From NCBI RefSeq assembly GCF_905397395.1, contig NZ_CAJPVH010000015.1, positions 1 to 64,000 on the forward strand: a stretch of DNA of 64,000 nucleotides. The letters are read 5' to 3'. The translations under genes were made by a program, and so were the position numbers. The stretch is from Cupriavidus campinensis (GTDB lineage: Bacteria > Pseudomonadota > Gammaproteobacteria > Burkholderiales > Burkholderiaceae). Shown here one piece after another: positions 45,563-54,291 of the stretch (position 1 is its first letter; each line of letters opens with the position of its first letter). The notes below the pieces were generated by a model. The model ran no database searches. It saw nothing but the letters and a program-made list of their open reading frames with translations, and was not told where the DNA came from.

Positions 45563-46890
45563 CACCGAGCCCCGTAGCCGGTCAGCAGCGTGCGCAGCGT
45601 CTTGACTACGATCAACAAATCGAGCGCGAACGAGCAATGCTTGACGTAGTACAGGTCGTAGCTCAGCTTGGTGACGGTTTCCTCGTGCGTGCCGACATAG
45701 CCCTGCTGCACTTGCGCCCAGCCGGACAGCCCCGGGCGCACAAGGTGCCGGTACGGATAGTAGGCAATCGTCTCGGCGAAGGTGTCGACCATCGGCACCT
45801 GCTCGGGGCGCGGGCCGATCAGGCTCATATCGCCCGTCAGCACGTTCCACAGTTGCGGCAGCTCGTCCAGCCGGTACTTGCGGATCACGCGGCCCACGCG
45901 TGTGACGCGGGCATCCTGGCGCGCCGCGAAGCGCGCGGTGGCGTCGGGCTGGACGCTCATGCTGCGAAACTTGAGCATCGTGAACGCTTCGCCGAAGCGC
46001 CCGGCGCGGGCCTGCCGGAACAGCACGGGCCCCGGCTGTTCGAGGCGGATGGCCAGCGCGGTCAGCGCCGACAGCGGCAGGGCGAGCGGCATGAGGCACA
46101 GCGCGGCTGCGATGTCGATCAGACGCTTCACGAAGCCATAGAGATAGTGCCGCGCGTAGTCGTCCAGGAAGTTCTCGTCGATATGGTCGAGCCCCACGCG
46201 GCCGGTGAGCATTTCGCCAATCCGCTCCACCGAATACAGGCGAACGTGGCTCATCTTCAGTCGCGCCAGCGTGCGCGTGCGCTCGGGGTCGGCGGTGCCC
46301 GAGCGGTCAAGCATCAGGCCGTCGCAAAACACGGCATCCTCGATCGAACGGATGAAATCGAAGCGGATCGGTGCCGGCGGGGCGGCGCCCGGCATGGCGA
46401 GGATCGCCTCGAGTTGCTCCAGCGCGCGGGGGTCCGTGTAGCCGATCACCGGCACATAGTTCTGCACGAAGCGCCGGTAGCCGATGCCGCTCCAGACCAG
46501 CGTGGTGAGGTAGCCGAGCAGCAGCGCGCCGCGCGAATACTCGATATGCCAGCCGGCAAAGACGAACAGCAGCAGCGCAAACGGCAGCGTGGCCGAGATG
46601 CCGACCAGACTGTTGCCCTCGATCGGCGGCAGGTGCAGCGAGCGGTGCAGCAGCAGGAACGTGCACAGGTAGGGCACGATGCCCCAGAGCAGCGTACGCG
46701 TGAAGACGTAGGTGACGATGCCCGCGTGGTGCAGGGTCTCCGCCGCGATCGTGTTGAGCCCGAACAGCGCGAGCCCGAACGCGGCCCATGACAGCATGCG
46801 GCTGGCCCGGCGGATGGTCTCGGAGGCGCGGCTGGCTGTTGTGGCGCGTGACGCGCCGGCGAGACGGGCGGTTTCCTTGTTGGTGCTCAT
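45562..46890 (-). CDS. Polyprenyl glycosylphosphotransferase (WbaP/WcaJ/EpsB type, PHPT family)
   Basis: The 442-residue protein has about four N-terminal helices, a nucleotide-binding-like middle domain (VIGYTDPRALEQLE) and a C-terminal bacterial sugar transferase domain. The latter begins with YGFVKRLIDIAAALCLM and continues with ARAGRFGEAFTMLKFRSM, RKYRLDELPQLWNVL and GDMSLIGPRPE. It transfers a hexose-1-phosphate, often glucose or galactose, to undecaprenyl phosphate. It is unrelated to the WecA-like initiator at 26169. The ATG at 46890 has GGAG upstream; a GTG at 46899 is possible. Confidence 0.92.
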   Translation of the reverse strand: MSTNKETARLAGASRATTASRASETIRRASRMLSWAAFGLALFGLNTIAAETLHHAGIVTYVFTRTLLWGIVPYLCTFLLLHRSLHLPPIEGNSLVGISATLPFALLLFVFAGWHIEYSRGALLLGYLTTLVWSGIGYRRFVQNYVPVIGYTDPRALEQLEAILAMPGAAPPAPIRFDFIRSIEDAVFCDGLMLDRSGTADPERTRTLARLKMSHVRLYSVERIGEMLTGRVGLDHIDENFLDDYARHYLYGFVKRLIDIAAALCLMPLALPLSALTALAIRLEQPGPVLFRQARAGRFGEAFTMLKFRSMSVQPDATARFAARQDARVTRVGRVIRKYRLDELPQLWNVLTGDMSLIGPRPEQVPMVDTFAETIAYYPYRHLVRPGLSGWAQVQQGYVGTHEETVTKLSYDLYYVKHCSFALDLLIVVKTLRTLLTGYGAR

Positions 46891-46891
46891 G

Positions 46892-48061
46892 TCAGGCACG
46901 CTCCGTGGGCATGGGCTCGCTCACCCGCCGTCCCAGTGCCTGTCGATAGACCGCCCACGTGGCATCCGCCATGGGGCCGATCCCGAACGCCTGCTCCCAT
47001 CGGGCGCGAGACAGCTGGCCGAGGGCGGCCCGGCGCGCGCTGTCGCCTGCCAGCATCGACAGATGCCGGGCCAGCGTGGCGTCATCGCCCTCAGCCATCA
47101 GCAACGCGTCTGGCATGTCTCCAAACTGCTCACGGATGCCGGGCAGGTCGGACGCCACCACCGGTAGGCCGGCCCGCATCGCTTCCAGTACAGAGAGCGG
47201 CAAGCCTTCGTGATCGGAGGCCAGTACGAATACCTGCGCTGATGCGAGCAAGGCGGGTATGTCTGCCACGTTGCCCGGGAGGCGTACCCGGCCGGGTGCG
47301 ACGGCGTTGGCCAACGCCTGCATGGCCCCGCGCATCGGCCCTTCGCCGGCGATTACGAGTTCGCAATCGCTCAGGTTCGCCTGCCCGAAGGCCCGGATGA
47401 CCGTGTCCGGTCGCTTTGGCGCGGCCAGGCGCGCCACCATGACGATCCGCGTGAGCGGCGCCGCCGGCTGTGCCCGCGCGGTGTCGTCGGGAATCCCGTT
47501 GTGGATCACGCTGATGCGTGACGCGGGGATTGGCAGGCTGCGGGCCAGTTGCCGTTCCGCCTCCGCCACGCAGATCAGGCGCGCCGTCAGCGGCGCCAGG
47601 CACCATTCGGCAACGCGCGAGGCCAGCCGTCGCGCCAGGGGCGCGGCTGGCTTGAAGCCGAAACCGTGTACCGTGTAGACGACCGGGATGCCCAGCAGCC
47701 ATCCGGCCAGTCTGCCGAGCGCGCCGGCCTTGGCGCTGTGCACGTGAATCAGGTCGGGCGCGGCGTGGCGCAGCGCCGCCATCAGTTCGCGCAGGGTCTT
47801 CAGTGCACGCAGCGGCGACATGGCGTTGTCGAGCAGGGCCAGCCGCACTGTCGCTGCCCCGGCGGTCTGCGCAGTGGCGAAGAGCGGTCCGTCGCCGCCC
47901 GCCAGCACCGTGGCGTCGATGCGGCCTCGCAGTGCGCGCACGAGGTCGGCGACGTGCGATTGGGCGCCGCCGATCTCGGAATTCGTGATGACAAAGGCGA
48001 CGCGAGGCCGGGAGGAAGGCAAGTTCTGCACGAACGCGGAAGAAAGTTGGATAGGCGGCAC
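46892..48061 (-). CDS. Glycosyltransferase family 4
   Basis: The GT-B enzyme has VAFVITNSEIGGAQSHVADL near its N-terminus, LIHVHSAKAGALGR, GIPVVYTVHGFGF and a C-terminal lobe with VARLAAPKRPDTVIRAF and SDHEGLPLSVLEAMRAG (EX7E). Relatives include EPS galactosyl- and glucosyltransferases. The start is uncertain: GTG at 48061 (389 residues) fits the promoter at 48113, GTG at 48031 is closer to the conserved domain, and neither has a good ribosome site. It leads the second polysaccharide operon. Confidence 0.85.
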   Translation of the reverse strand: MPPIQLSSAFVQNLPSSRPRVAFVITNSEIGGAQSHVADLVRALRGRIDATVLAGGDGPLFATAQTAGAATVRLALLDNAMSPLRALKTLRELMAALRHAAPDLIHVHSAKAGALGRLAGWLLGIPVVYTVHGFGFKPAAPLARRLASRVAEWCLAPLTARLICVAEAERQLARSLPIPASRISVIHNGIPDDTARAQPAAPLTRIVMVARLAAPKRPDTVIRAFGQANLSDCELVIAGEGPMRGAMQALANAVAPGRVRLPGNVADIPALLASAQVFVLASDHEGLPLSVLEAMRAGLPVVASDLPGIREQFGDMPDALLMAEGDDATLARHLSMLAGDSARRAALGQLSRARWEQAFGIGPMADATWAVYRQALGRRVSEPMPTERA

Positions 48062-48080
48062 GGAATCGCGCGAGAAATGC

Positions 48081-48141
48081 CGGTTTGCAGACGGTTTGCA
48101 GGGTGCCCGGTGATTATAAACTGGCGCGGTTTGCACAATCC
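48081..48141 (-). promoter_or_regulatory. Promoter of the second polysaccharide operon with triple direct repeat
   Basis: A perfect TATAAT -10 on the minus strand (plus coordinates 48113-48118) lies about 50 bases before the GT4 start; the -35 (around 48133-48141) is poor. Three exact copies of the 9-mer CGGTTTGCA (plus strand 48081-48089, 48092-48100, 48127-48135) flank it, two of them one helical turn apart. They look like binding sites for an activator or repressor. Confidence 0.5.
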
Positions 48142-48233
48142 GGCAAAATACACCTTTTTGGCGCCCTGCCCGCGCCCCGCCCAAGCCACTCTCCGGGCGG
48201 TATCGCACCATGAACTCGTACACGGGAAGCCAC

Positions 48234-49619
48234 ATGAAACTTGACCCCTCAATCTTCAAGGCGTATGACATCCGCGGCATCGTCGGCAAGACGCTGACCC
48301 CCGAGGTCGCCCGCCAGATCGGCCTGGCCTTTGGCTCTGCCGCGGTCGAACTTGGCGAGAAAACCGTCGTCGTGGGCCGTGACGGGCGCCTGTCGGGCCC
48401 GGATCTGCTCGGCGGACTCGTGGAAGGGCTGCGCGCGGCCGGTGTCGATGTGATCGACCTCGGCATGGTCGCCACCCCGATGGTCTACTTCGGCACCAAT
48501 ATCGAGCTGGACGGCCGCCGTGCCGGGTCTGGCATCATGGTCACCGGCAGCCACAATCCGCCTGACTACAACGGTTTCAAGATGGTGCTCGGTGGCAAGG
48601 CCATCTACGGCGACCAGATCCAGGCGCTGCACCAGCGCATCGAGGCCGGCAAGTTCACGCAGGGCAGTGGCGGATACAAGCTAGTCGATATCCGACAACA
48701 GTACCTCGACCGTATCGTCGGCGACGTCAAGTTGGCCCGTCCGATGAAAATCGCCCTGGACGCCGGTAACGGCGTGGCTGGCGCCTTCGTCGGCGACCTG
48801 TTCCGGGGGCTTGGCTGCGAGGTCGTCGAGCTGTTTTGCGATGTCGACGGCCATTTCCCGAACCACCATCCGGACCCGGCCCACGTCGAGAACCTGCAGG
48901 ACCTGATGCAGTGCCTGCGCGACACCGACTGCGAGCTGGGCCTGGCCTTCGATGGCGACGGCGACCGCCTGGGCGTGGTCACCAAGGACGGCGAGGTCAT
49001 CTTCCCGGACCGCCAGCTGATGCTGTTCGCCGAGGAAATCCTCTCGCGCAACCCGGGCGCGCAGGTCATCTACGACGTCAAGTGCACCGGCAAGCTGGCG
49101 CCGTGGATCCGCGACCACGGCGGCGAGCCGCTGATGTGGAAAACCGGCCATTCGCTGGTCAAGGCCAAGCTCAAGGAAACCGGCGCACCGATCGCCGGGG
49201 AGATGAGCGGCCACGTGTTCTTCAAGGACCGCTGGTACGGCTTTGACGATGGCCTCTACACGGGCGCGCGCCTGCTGGAGATCCTGTCGCGCCACGCCGA
49301 CCCGAGCGCCGTGCTGAACGCGCTGCCGAACTCCAACTGCACGCCTGAATTGCAACTGAAGTGTGCCGAAGGGGAGGCGTTCACGCTGCTCGACAAGATC
49401 CGCGCCAACGCGAAGTTCGACGGTGCGCGCGAAGTCATCACGATCGACGGCGTGCGTGTGGAGTACCCCGATGGCTTCGGCCTGGCGCGTCCGTCCAACA
49501 CCACGCCGGTGGTCGTCATGCGTTTCGAAGCCGATAACGATGCCGCGCTGGCGCGCATCCAGGCCGAGTTCAAGCGCGTGATCCTGGCCGAGAAGCCGGA
49601 TGCAAAGCTCCCGTTCTGA
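48234..49619 (+). CDS. Phosphomannomutase/phosphoglucomutase (AlgC-like)
   Basis: The 461-residue alpha-D-phosphohexomutase interconverts mannose-6-P/mannose-1-P and glucose-6-P/glucose-1-P. It shows FKAYDIRGIVG near the start, the phosphoserine loop VTGSHNPPDYNG with Ser106, the metal site FDGDGDRLG and the sugar loop GEMSGHVFF. Length and motifs match Pseudomonas AlgC. Glucose-1-phosphate from it would feed RfbA. The ATG at 48234 has GGGAAG upstream. It overlaps waaC by 20 bases and is divergent from the second polysaccharide operon. Confidence 0.93.
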   Translation: MKLDPSIFKAYDIRGIVGKTLTPEVARQIGLAFGSAAVELGEKTVVVGRDGRLSGPDLLGGLVEGLRAAGVDVIDLGMVATPMVYFGTNIELDGRRAGSGIMVTGSHNPPDYNGFKMVLGGKAIYGDQIQALHQRIEAGKFTQGSGGYKLVDIRQQYLDRIVGDVKLARPMKIALDAGNGVAGAFVGDLFRGLGCEVVELFCDVDGHFPNHHPDPAHVENLQDLMQCLRDTDCELGLAFDGDGDRLGVVTKDGEVIFPDRQLMLFAEEILSRNPGAQVIYDVKCTGKLAPWIRDHGGEPLMWKTGHSLVKAKLKETGAPIAGEMSGHVFFKDRWYGFDDGLYTGARLLEILSRHADPSAVLNALPNSNCTPELQLKCAEGEAFTLLDKIRANAKFDGAREVITIDGVRVEYPDGFGLARPSNTTPVVVMRFEADNDAALARIQAEFKRVILAEKPDAKLPF

Positions 49620-50712
49620 GGTGGGGCAGCCGGCCGGCGCCGCAACGTCGAACCCAACCGCGCCGCTTGCGGCGCCGATGGTCGTGAGCTCGCCGTTCGC
49701 GTTGCCGGCCCGGCCGCGCATCCTGGTCGTCAAGGTGTCGTCGCTGGGCGATGTGGTGCACAACATGCCCCTCATCCACGACTTGCGCGCGCGTTGGCCC
49801 GATGCCGAGATCGACTGGGTGGTGGAAGAGGGCTATGTCGACCTGGTGCGGCTGCTGCCGGACGTCCACCGCGTGATTCCGTTCGCGCTGCGCCGCTGGC
49901 GCAAGCGGTTCTGGCAGGGCGATACCTGGGCCGAAGTCGGCGCGCTGCGCGATGCGATCCGCGCGCGGCCCTATGACGCGGTGCTCGAGACCCAGGGCCT
50001 GCTGAAGACCGCCATCGTGGCGCGCACCGCCGCGCGCACGGCTGGCGCGCCCGTGATCGGGCTTGGCAATGCCACGCAGGGCTCCGGCTACGAGCCGGCG
50101 TCGCGCCTGTTCTATACCGCGCCGGTCAAGGTGCCGCGTCAGACCCATTCGGTGCGGCGCTCGCGCCTGCTTGGGGCCGCGCTGACGGGCGGCACGCCGC
50201 CGGAGCTGCCGCGCTTCTTCGGCCCGGCGGCAACGTCGCTGCATGCCGATGATCCGCTCTGGGCCGGGCTGCCGGCCCGGTACGCGGTCTGTTTCCACGC
50301 CACGGCCGGCGCGAAGAAGCGCTGGCCAGTGGCGAGCTGGCACGCGCTGGGCCAGAAGCTGCACGCCGAGGGGCTGACCGTGCTGCTGCCCTGGGGCAGC
50401 GAGTCGGAACGCCGCGATGCCGAGGCGCTGGCCACCGGCATGCCCGGCGCGCAGGTGCTGCCGCGCTTCTCGGTCATGCAGGGCTTTGGCCTGATCAACC
50501 GGGCCGAGGTGGTCATCGGCGTGGATACCGGCCTCGTGCACATCGCCGCAGCGCTGTGCCGGCCCACCGTCGAGATCTACACTGCCACCTGGCGCTGGAA
50601 GACCGAAGGCTACTGGTCCGACCGCATCGCCAATGTGGGCGACGACGGCATCGTGCCGTCCGTCGATGAGGTCTACGCCGCCGCCGTGCGGGTACGCGGA
50701 GTGCCTGCCTGA
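49600..50712 (+). CDS. waaC: Lipopolysaccharide heptosyltransferase I
   Basis: WaaC adds the first L-glycero-D-manno-heptose to Kdo of the LPS inner core. The GT9-family protein has LVVKVSSLGDVVHNMPLIHDL, then ETQGLLKTA, CFHATAGAKKRWP and VIGVDTGLVHIAAAL near the C-terminus. It has 370 residues from the ATG at 49600, which overlaps the upstream gene; a second ATG at 49678 begins nearer the conserved region. Its stop overlaps the waaA start (TGATG). Confidence 0.93.
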   Translation: MQSSRSEVGQPAGAATSNPTAPLAAPMVVSSPFALPARPRILVVKVSSLGDVVHNMPLIHDLRARWPDAEIDWVVEEGYVDLVRLLPDVHRVIPFALRRWRKRFWQGDTWAEVGALRDAIRARPYDAVLETQGLLKTAIVARTAARTAGAPVIGLGNATQGSGYEPASRLFYTAPVKVPRQTHSVRRSRLLGAALTGGTPPELPRFFGPAATSLHADDPLWAGLPARYAVCFHATAGAKKRWPVASWHALGQKLHAEGLTVLLPWGSESERRDAEALATGMPGAQVLPRFSVMQGFGLINRAEVVIGVDTGLVHIAAALCRPTVEIYTATWRWKTEGYWSDRIANVGDDGIVPSVDEVYAAAVRVRGVPA

Positions 50713-51986
50713 TGCTTCGTCTGGTTTACACGTTGTTGTGGGGGGTGATCCTCCCACTGGCGCTGCTGCGCCTGGTCTGGCGGTCGCGCAAGGAACCCGG
50801 CTATCGCCGCCACATCGGGGAGCGGCTTGGCCGATATGGCGGGTTGTCGGCCAGCGGGCCGTGGCTCTGGGTTCATGCGGTGTCCGTCGGCGAGACGCGC
50901 GCCGCGCAGCCGCTGCTCGACGCGCTGCTGGCTGCGTATCCCCGTCATCGTATTTTGTTGACCCACATGACGCCGACCGGCCGCCAGACCGGTCAGCAGC
51001 TCTATGGCGACAACCCGCGCGTGCAGCAGTGCTACCTGCCGTACGACGTGCCGGCGTTGGTGCGCCGCTTCCTGGCCTACTTCCGGCCCGAGGCGGGGCT
51101 GATCATGGAGACCGAGGTCTGGCCCAACCTGGTCCACGTCACGCGCCGGGTGGGCGTGCCGCTGTTCCTGGTCAATGCCCGGCTGTCGCCGCGCAGTTAT
51201 CGGCGGACAGCGCGCTTCGGCGGCGCGGCGGCCTCGTTGTATAACGATTTCACGGCGGTGCTGGCCCAGACGGCTGGCGATGCCGAGCGCTATCGCGCGC
51301 TCGGCGTGAAGGCCGTGCAGGTGACCGGCAACCTCAAGTTCGACATGCAGCCGCCGGAAGCCGGCATCGCGCGCGGCCATACCCTGCGCCGCGCGTTCGG
51401 CGCCCGCCACGTGCTGGCCGCCGCGAGCACGCGAGAAGGGGAGGAGCCCCTGATCCTGGACGCCTTCGCGCGCTGGCCCGGCGCGGCGCGTCCCGCGCTG
51501 CTGCTGGTGCCGCGCCATCCGCAGCGGTTTGACGAGGTAGCTGCGCTGGCCACGCGTGCCGGCTTCAGCGTGCAGCGCCGCAGCCAGCTGGATGTGGACG
51601 CCCTCGACGCCCCGATCACGGCCGACATCGTGCTCGGCGACTCCATGGGCGAGATGGCGATGTACTACGCCGCCTCGGATATCGCCTATATCGGCGGCAG
51701 CCTGATCCCGCTCGGTGGACAGAATTTGATCGAGGCCTGCGCCGTCGGCACGCCTGTGCTGATGGGCCCGCACACCTTCAACTTTGCCCAGGCCACCGAG
51801 GATGCCATCGCCGCCGGCGCCTGCCTGCGCGTGGCCGATGCCGACGCCCTGATGGCCGCCGCCTCGGCCGTGCTGGCCGATGAAGCGCGTCTGGCCGACA
51901 TGCGCGCCCATGCGCTGACGTTCGCCGGGCTGCATCGGGGTGCCACGCAGCGCACTTTGGCAGCCGTCGCGCCAGTGTTGCGCTGA
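50712..51986 (+). CDS. waaA: 3-deoxy-D-manno-octulosonic acid transferase
   Basis: WaaA (KdtA) transfers Kdo from CMP-Kdo to the lipid A precursor. The 424-residue protein has an N-terminal membrane anchor (about 1-20), the catalytic WVHAVSVGETRAAQPL with Glu61, LTHMTPTG, METEVWPNL, and the C-terminal GGSLIPLGGQNLIEACAVG. Length matches the family. It is coupled to waaC. Confidence 0.95.
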   Translation: MLRLVYTLLWGVILPLALLRLVWRSRKEPGYRRHIGERLGRYGGLSASGPWLWVHAVSVGETRAAQPLLDALLAAYPRHRILLTHMTPTGRQTGQQLYGDNPRVQQCYLPYDVPALVRRFLAYFRPEAGLIMETEVWPNLVHVTRRVGVPLFLVNARLSPRSYRRTARFGGAAASLYNDFTAVLAQTAGDAERYRALGVKAVQVTGNLKFDMQPPEAGIARGHTLRRAFGARHVLAAASTREGEEPLILDAFARWPGAARPALLLVPRHPQRFDEVAALATRAGFSVQRRSQLDVDALDAPITADIVLGDSMGEMAMYYAASDIAYIGGSLIPLGGQNLIEACAVGTPVLMGPHTFNFAQATEDAIAAGACLRVADADALMAAASAVLADEARLADMRAHALTFAGLHRGATQRTLAAVAPVLR

Positions 51987-52084
51987 CATACAGGCGCCAC
52001 GCGGGCGTCTACACTGGTTGCATAGTGAGGAAAAGTGCGACATCCACCGCTTTATCGCGGCATGCGCAATCAGGAGCTCGATCG

Positions 52085-52900
52085 ATGCAACATCCCTTCT
52101 CCATGCGTGGTGTTTTCGCAACATTGATGCTCGGTGCCGTGGCGGCGGTGGCCGGCTGCGCCACCGGCCCGGCACCCGACCAGGCATCGGCCAACGCCAG
52201 CCTCAACGAAACCCGCGCCGGCGGTCCGAGCCGCTGGGAATTGATCCGCTGGCAGAACGCCGATGGCACCGTCCGTGACATTCCGCATGGCGACAACGGC
52301 CAGCCGGTCATCTTCGAATTCAATGACGGCATCGACGCCTCGCAAGGCACGGTGAGCGGCACCAGCGGCTGCAACCGCTTCACCGGCGGGTATGGCAAGA
52401 CCAGCTCCGGCATCCGCTTCGACCGCATCGCCGGCACCCGGATGGCCTGCACGGGCATGCGGATGGAGGTGGAGGGCGCGCTGTTGAAGGCGATGCAATC
52501 GCCATTCACGACGGTCGGCACGCAGCCATCCGCCGGCGCCACGGGGCGCCAGATCATCTGGAAGACCGCCGACGGCGATCTGCTGCAATTTGTTGAACGA
52601 GAAGGCGTGGGCCGGCGCGGCGCCAAGGCGGACGCCGCAGCGGGGCACGAGAAGATCGTCTATATCGACTCCCAGCGCGTGGAGTGCTCGGGCGCGGGCC
52701 GCATGCAGTGCTACCGCTGGCGCGAATCGCCCGATGCCCCGTGGCAACTCTGGTACGGGCCAATCGAGGGCCTGGACTTCGAATCCGGCGTGAGCTACAA
52801 GCTGCGTGTGCGCGAGTACCAGGTGCCGAATCCGCCCGCCGATGCCTCGGCCATCCGCTGGCAGCTGTTGAGCGTGGAGGAGCGCAAGCGCGGGGGTTGA
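52085..52900 (+). CDS. META and DUF4377 domain lipoprotein
   Basis: The 271-residue protein has a lipoprotein signal (lipobox AVAGC, Cys at about 24). A META/HslJ-like domain (about 45-165) follows with GTSGCNRFTGGYG and MACTGMRMEVE. A DUF4377-like domain (about 190-268) has VECSGAGRMQCYRW and WYGPIEGLDFESG. Such proteins are thought to act in the envelope, but no reaction is known. ATG 52085 has AGGAGC at good spacing. It sits between waaA and the O-antigen ligase, so a link to the envelope is plausible. Confidence 0.85.
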   Translation: MQHPFSMRGVFATLMLGAVAAVAGCATGPAPDQASANASLNETRAGGPSRWELIRWQNADGTVRDIPHGDNGQPVIFEFNDGIDASQGTVSGTSGCNRFTGGYGKTSSGIRFDRIAGTRMACTGMRMEVEGALLKAMQSPFTTVGTQPSAGATGRQIIWKTADGDLLQFVEREGVGRRGAKADAAAGHEKIVYIDSQRVECSGAGRMQCYRWRESPDAPWQLWYGPIEGLDFESGVSYKLRVREYQVPNPPADASAIRWQLLSVEERKRGG

Positions 52901-52977
52901 CCTGGTCGATCGTTTAGAATGCCGGGCTATCTCTAGCGCACGGACGCCGGCCGTATTGCCGTCTCAAACAAGCTGAT

Positions 52978-54291
52978 ATGTCTTTCCCCAAACATTGGGT
53001 GTCCTCCCTGGCGGACCTCCTGGTATTCGTGTTTCCGGTGTTGATCCTGTGTGTACCGCGCGGAGCCGGGGTATTTCTGGCCGGGGTTGGCGTGCTGGCC
53101 TTGCTGGGATGGGATGAGATGGGGCGCGCGTGGCGGCAACACGTCACAATTTTGCGGCCGTTGGCGATGTCAGTGCTCGCCTTCATCGGCGTCTATGTGG
53201 TGTCGAAGTTTCTCCACAACACGCCGTGGGATGTGATCGACAATCCCTCCCGCACCCTGCTTTCCGTCCTTGCCTGCTGGGTGATCTTCCGCGCCGCGCC
53301 GAATCCGGCCCTGCTGTGGCGGGGCATCACCATCGGCCTGTTCCTTGCCCTGCTGATCGTCGCTTACCAGAAAATCCAGCTGGATCTGGACCGGCCCTCG
53401 GCCTGGACCCAGGCCATCGCCTTCGCCAACATGGTGGCGGCGCTGGCCCTGGTGGGGTTCGCGCGGCCCGGGGACTCCCGCCGTGACCATGCCGAGGCAT
53501 GGTTCAACGTGCTCTGCGCGCTCCCCATCCTGGTCATGAACGGCACCCGGGGCGCGATGATCGGCATGCTGGTTACGCTCTTCCCGCTGCTGCTGGTCCG
53601 CTATCGTCGCTTCAGCGCGCGGATGTTCATGTTCGCGCTGGGCGGCGTTGCCGCGCTGCTCATCGGCCTGTACCAGATTCCGGGCAGCCCGGTGGCAAAA
53701 CGGGTGGATCTGGCGGTCAAGGAGGTGCAGCAGTTCCAGCATGGCAATGTGGAGTCGTCGGTCGGCGCGCGGCTGATGATGTGGAAGGTTGGGATGCAGT
53801 ACTTTGTCGAGCACCCGTGGGCGGGCGCCGGCGTGGGGCAGTTTGCGCGGATTCTGCGCGCGGACCCGTATTGCGAGCAGCGGCGGGAGTCGGACGCGTG
53901 CCGACTGGAGCACGCCCACAATGATCTGGTCGAGGCGGCGGCCACTACCGGTATCCCCGGCCTGCTGGCCACGCTGACCCTGTTCCTGGTCCCCGCCGGC
54001 CTGTTCTGGCGCGCACTGCGCACCTGCCATGCCGACAACAACTATGCGGGGGTGAGTCTGGGTGGCGCGGGATTGGCGGTCGTGATGGCGTCGCTGATCT
54101 CAGGCCTGACGCAGGTGACGACCGCCCATCAGGCCAACGTGGTGTTCTACGCCGGCGCCATTGGCATGCTGCTGGGGCTGGCGGGGCGTGAGGCCTGGGT
54201 CACCCGGCTCTCCAATGCGGCCACACCTACCGGCCAGCCCAAGGCCGCCGCTGCACCGGGCGAGTCGCACGCGGTCAGGACCGCGGCGTAG
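52978..54291 (+). CDS. waaL: O-antigen ligase family protein (WaaL-like)
   Basis: The 437-residue membrane protein has about 11-12 helices and a large periplasmic loop (about 235-320). In that loop the segment LEHAHNDLVEAAATTG carries the conserved histidine of the O-antigen ligase/Wzy_C family, and an upstream Arg-containing GTRGAMIG is also typical. It would join undecaprenyl-linked polysaccharide to lipid A-core. The waaC-waaA neighbourhood supports WaaL rather than a protein O-oligosaccharyltransferase. Its 3' end overlaps convergent tolC by 17 bases. Confidence 0.87.
   Translation: MSFPKHWVSSLADLLVFVFPVLILCVPRGAGVFLAGVGVLALLGWDEMGRAWRQHVTILRPLAMSVLAFIGVYVVSKFLHNTPWDVIDNPSRTLLSVLACWVIFRAAPNPALLWRGITIGLFLALLIVAYQKIQLDLDRPSAWTQAIAFANMVAALALVGFARPGDSRRDHAEAWFNVLCALPILVMNGTRGAMIGMLVTLFPLLLVRYRRFSARMFMFALGGVAALLIGLYQIPGSPVAKRVDLAVKEVQQFQHGNVESSVGARLMMWKVGMQYFVEHPWAGAGVGQFARILRADPYCEQRRESDACRLEHAHNDLVEAAATTGIPGLLATLTLFLVPAGLFWRALRTCHADNNYAGVSLGGAGLAVVMASLISGLTQVTTAHQANVVFYAGAIGMLLGLAGREAWVTRLSNAATPTGQPKAAAAPGESHAVRTAA

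Noticed and set aside
45563-46099. N-terminal extension of the GT4 gene at 44429
   Set aside because: It is the shadow of the sugar transferase gene, and the TGATG overlap at 45562 gives a natural start.
28177-48061. Insertion sequence or integrase marking horizontal transfer of the glycan region
   Set aside because: No transposase, integrase or terminal inverted repeat was found despite the lower G+C of some genes.
52897-52920. Promoter TTGACC...TAGAAT before waaL
   Set aside because: The two hexamers are only 12 bases apart, too close for a sigma-70 promoter.
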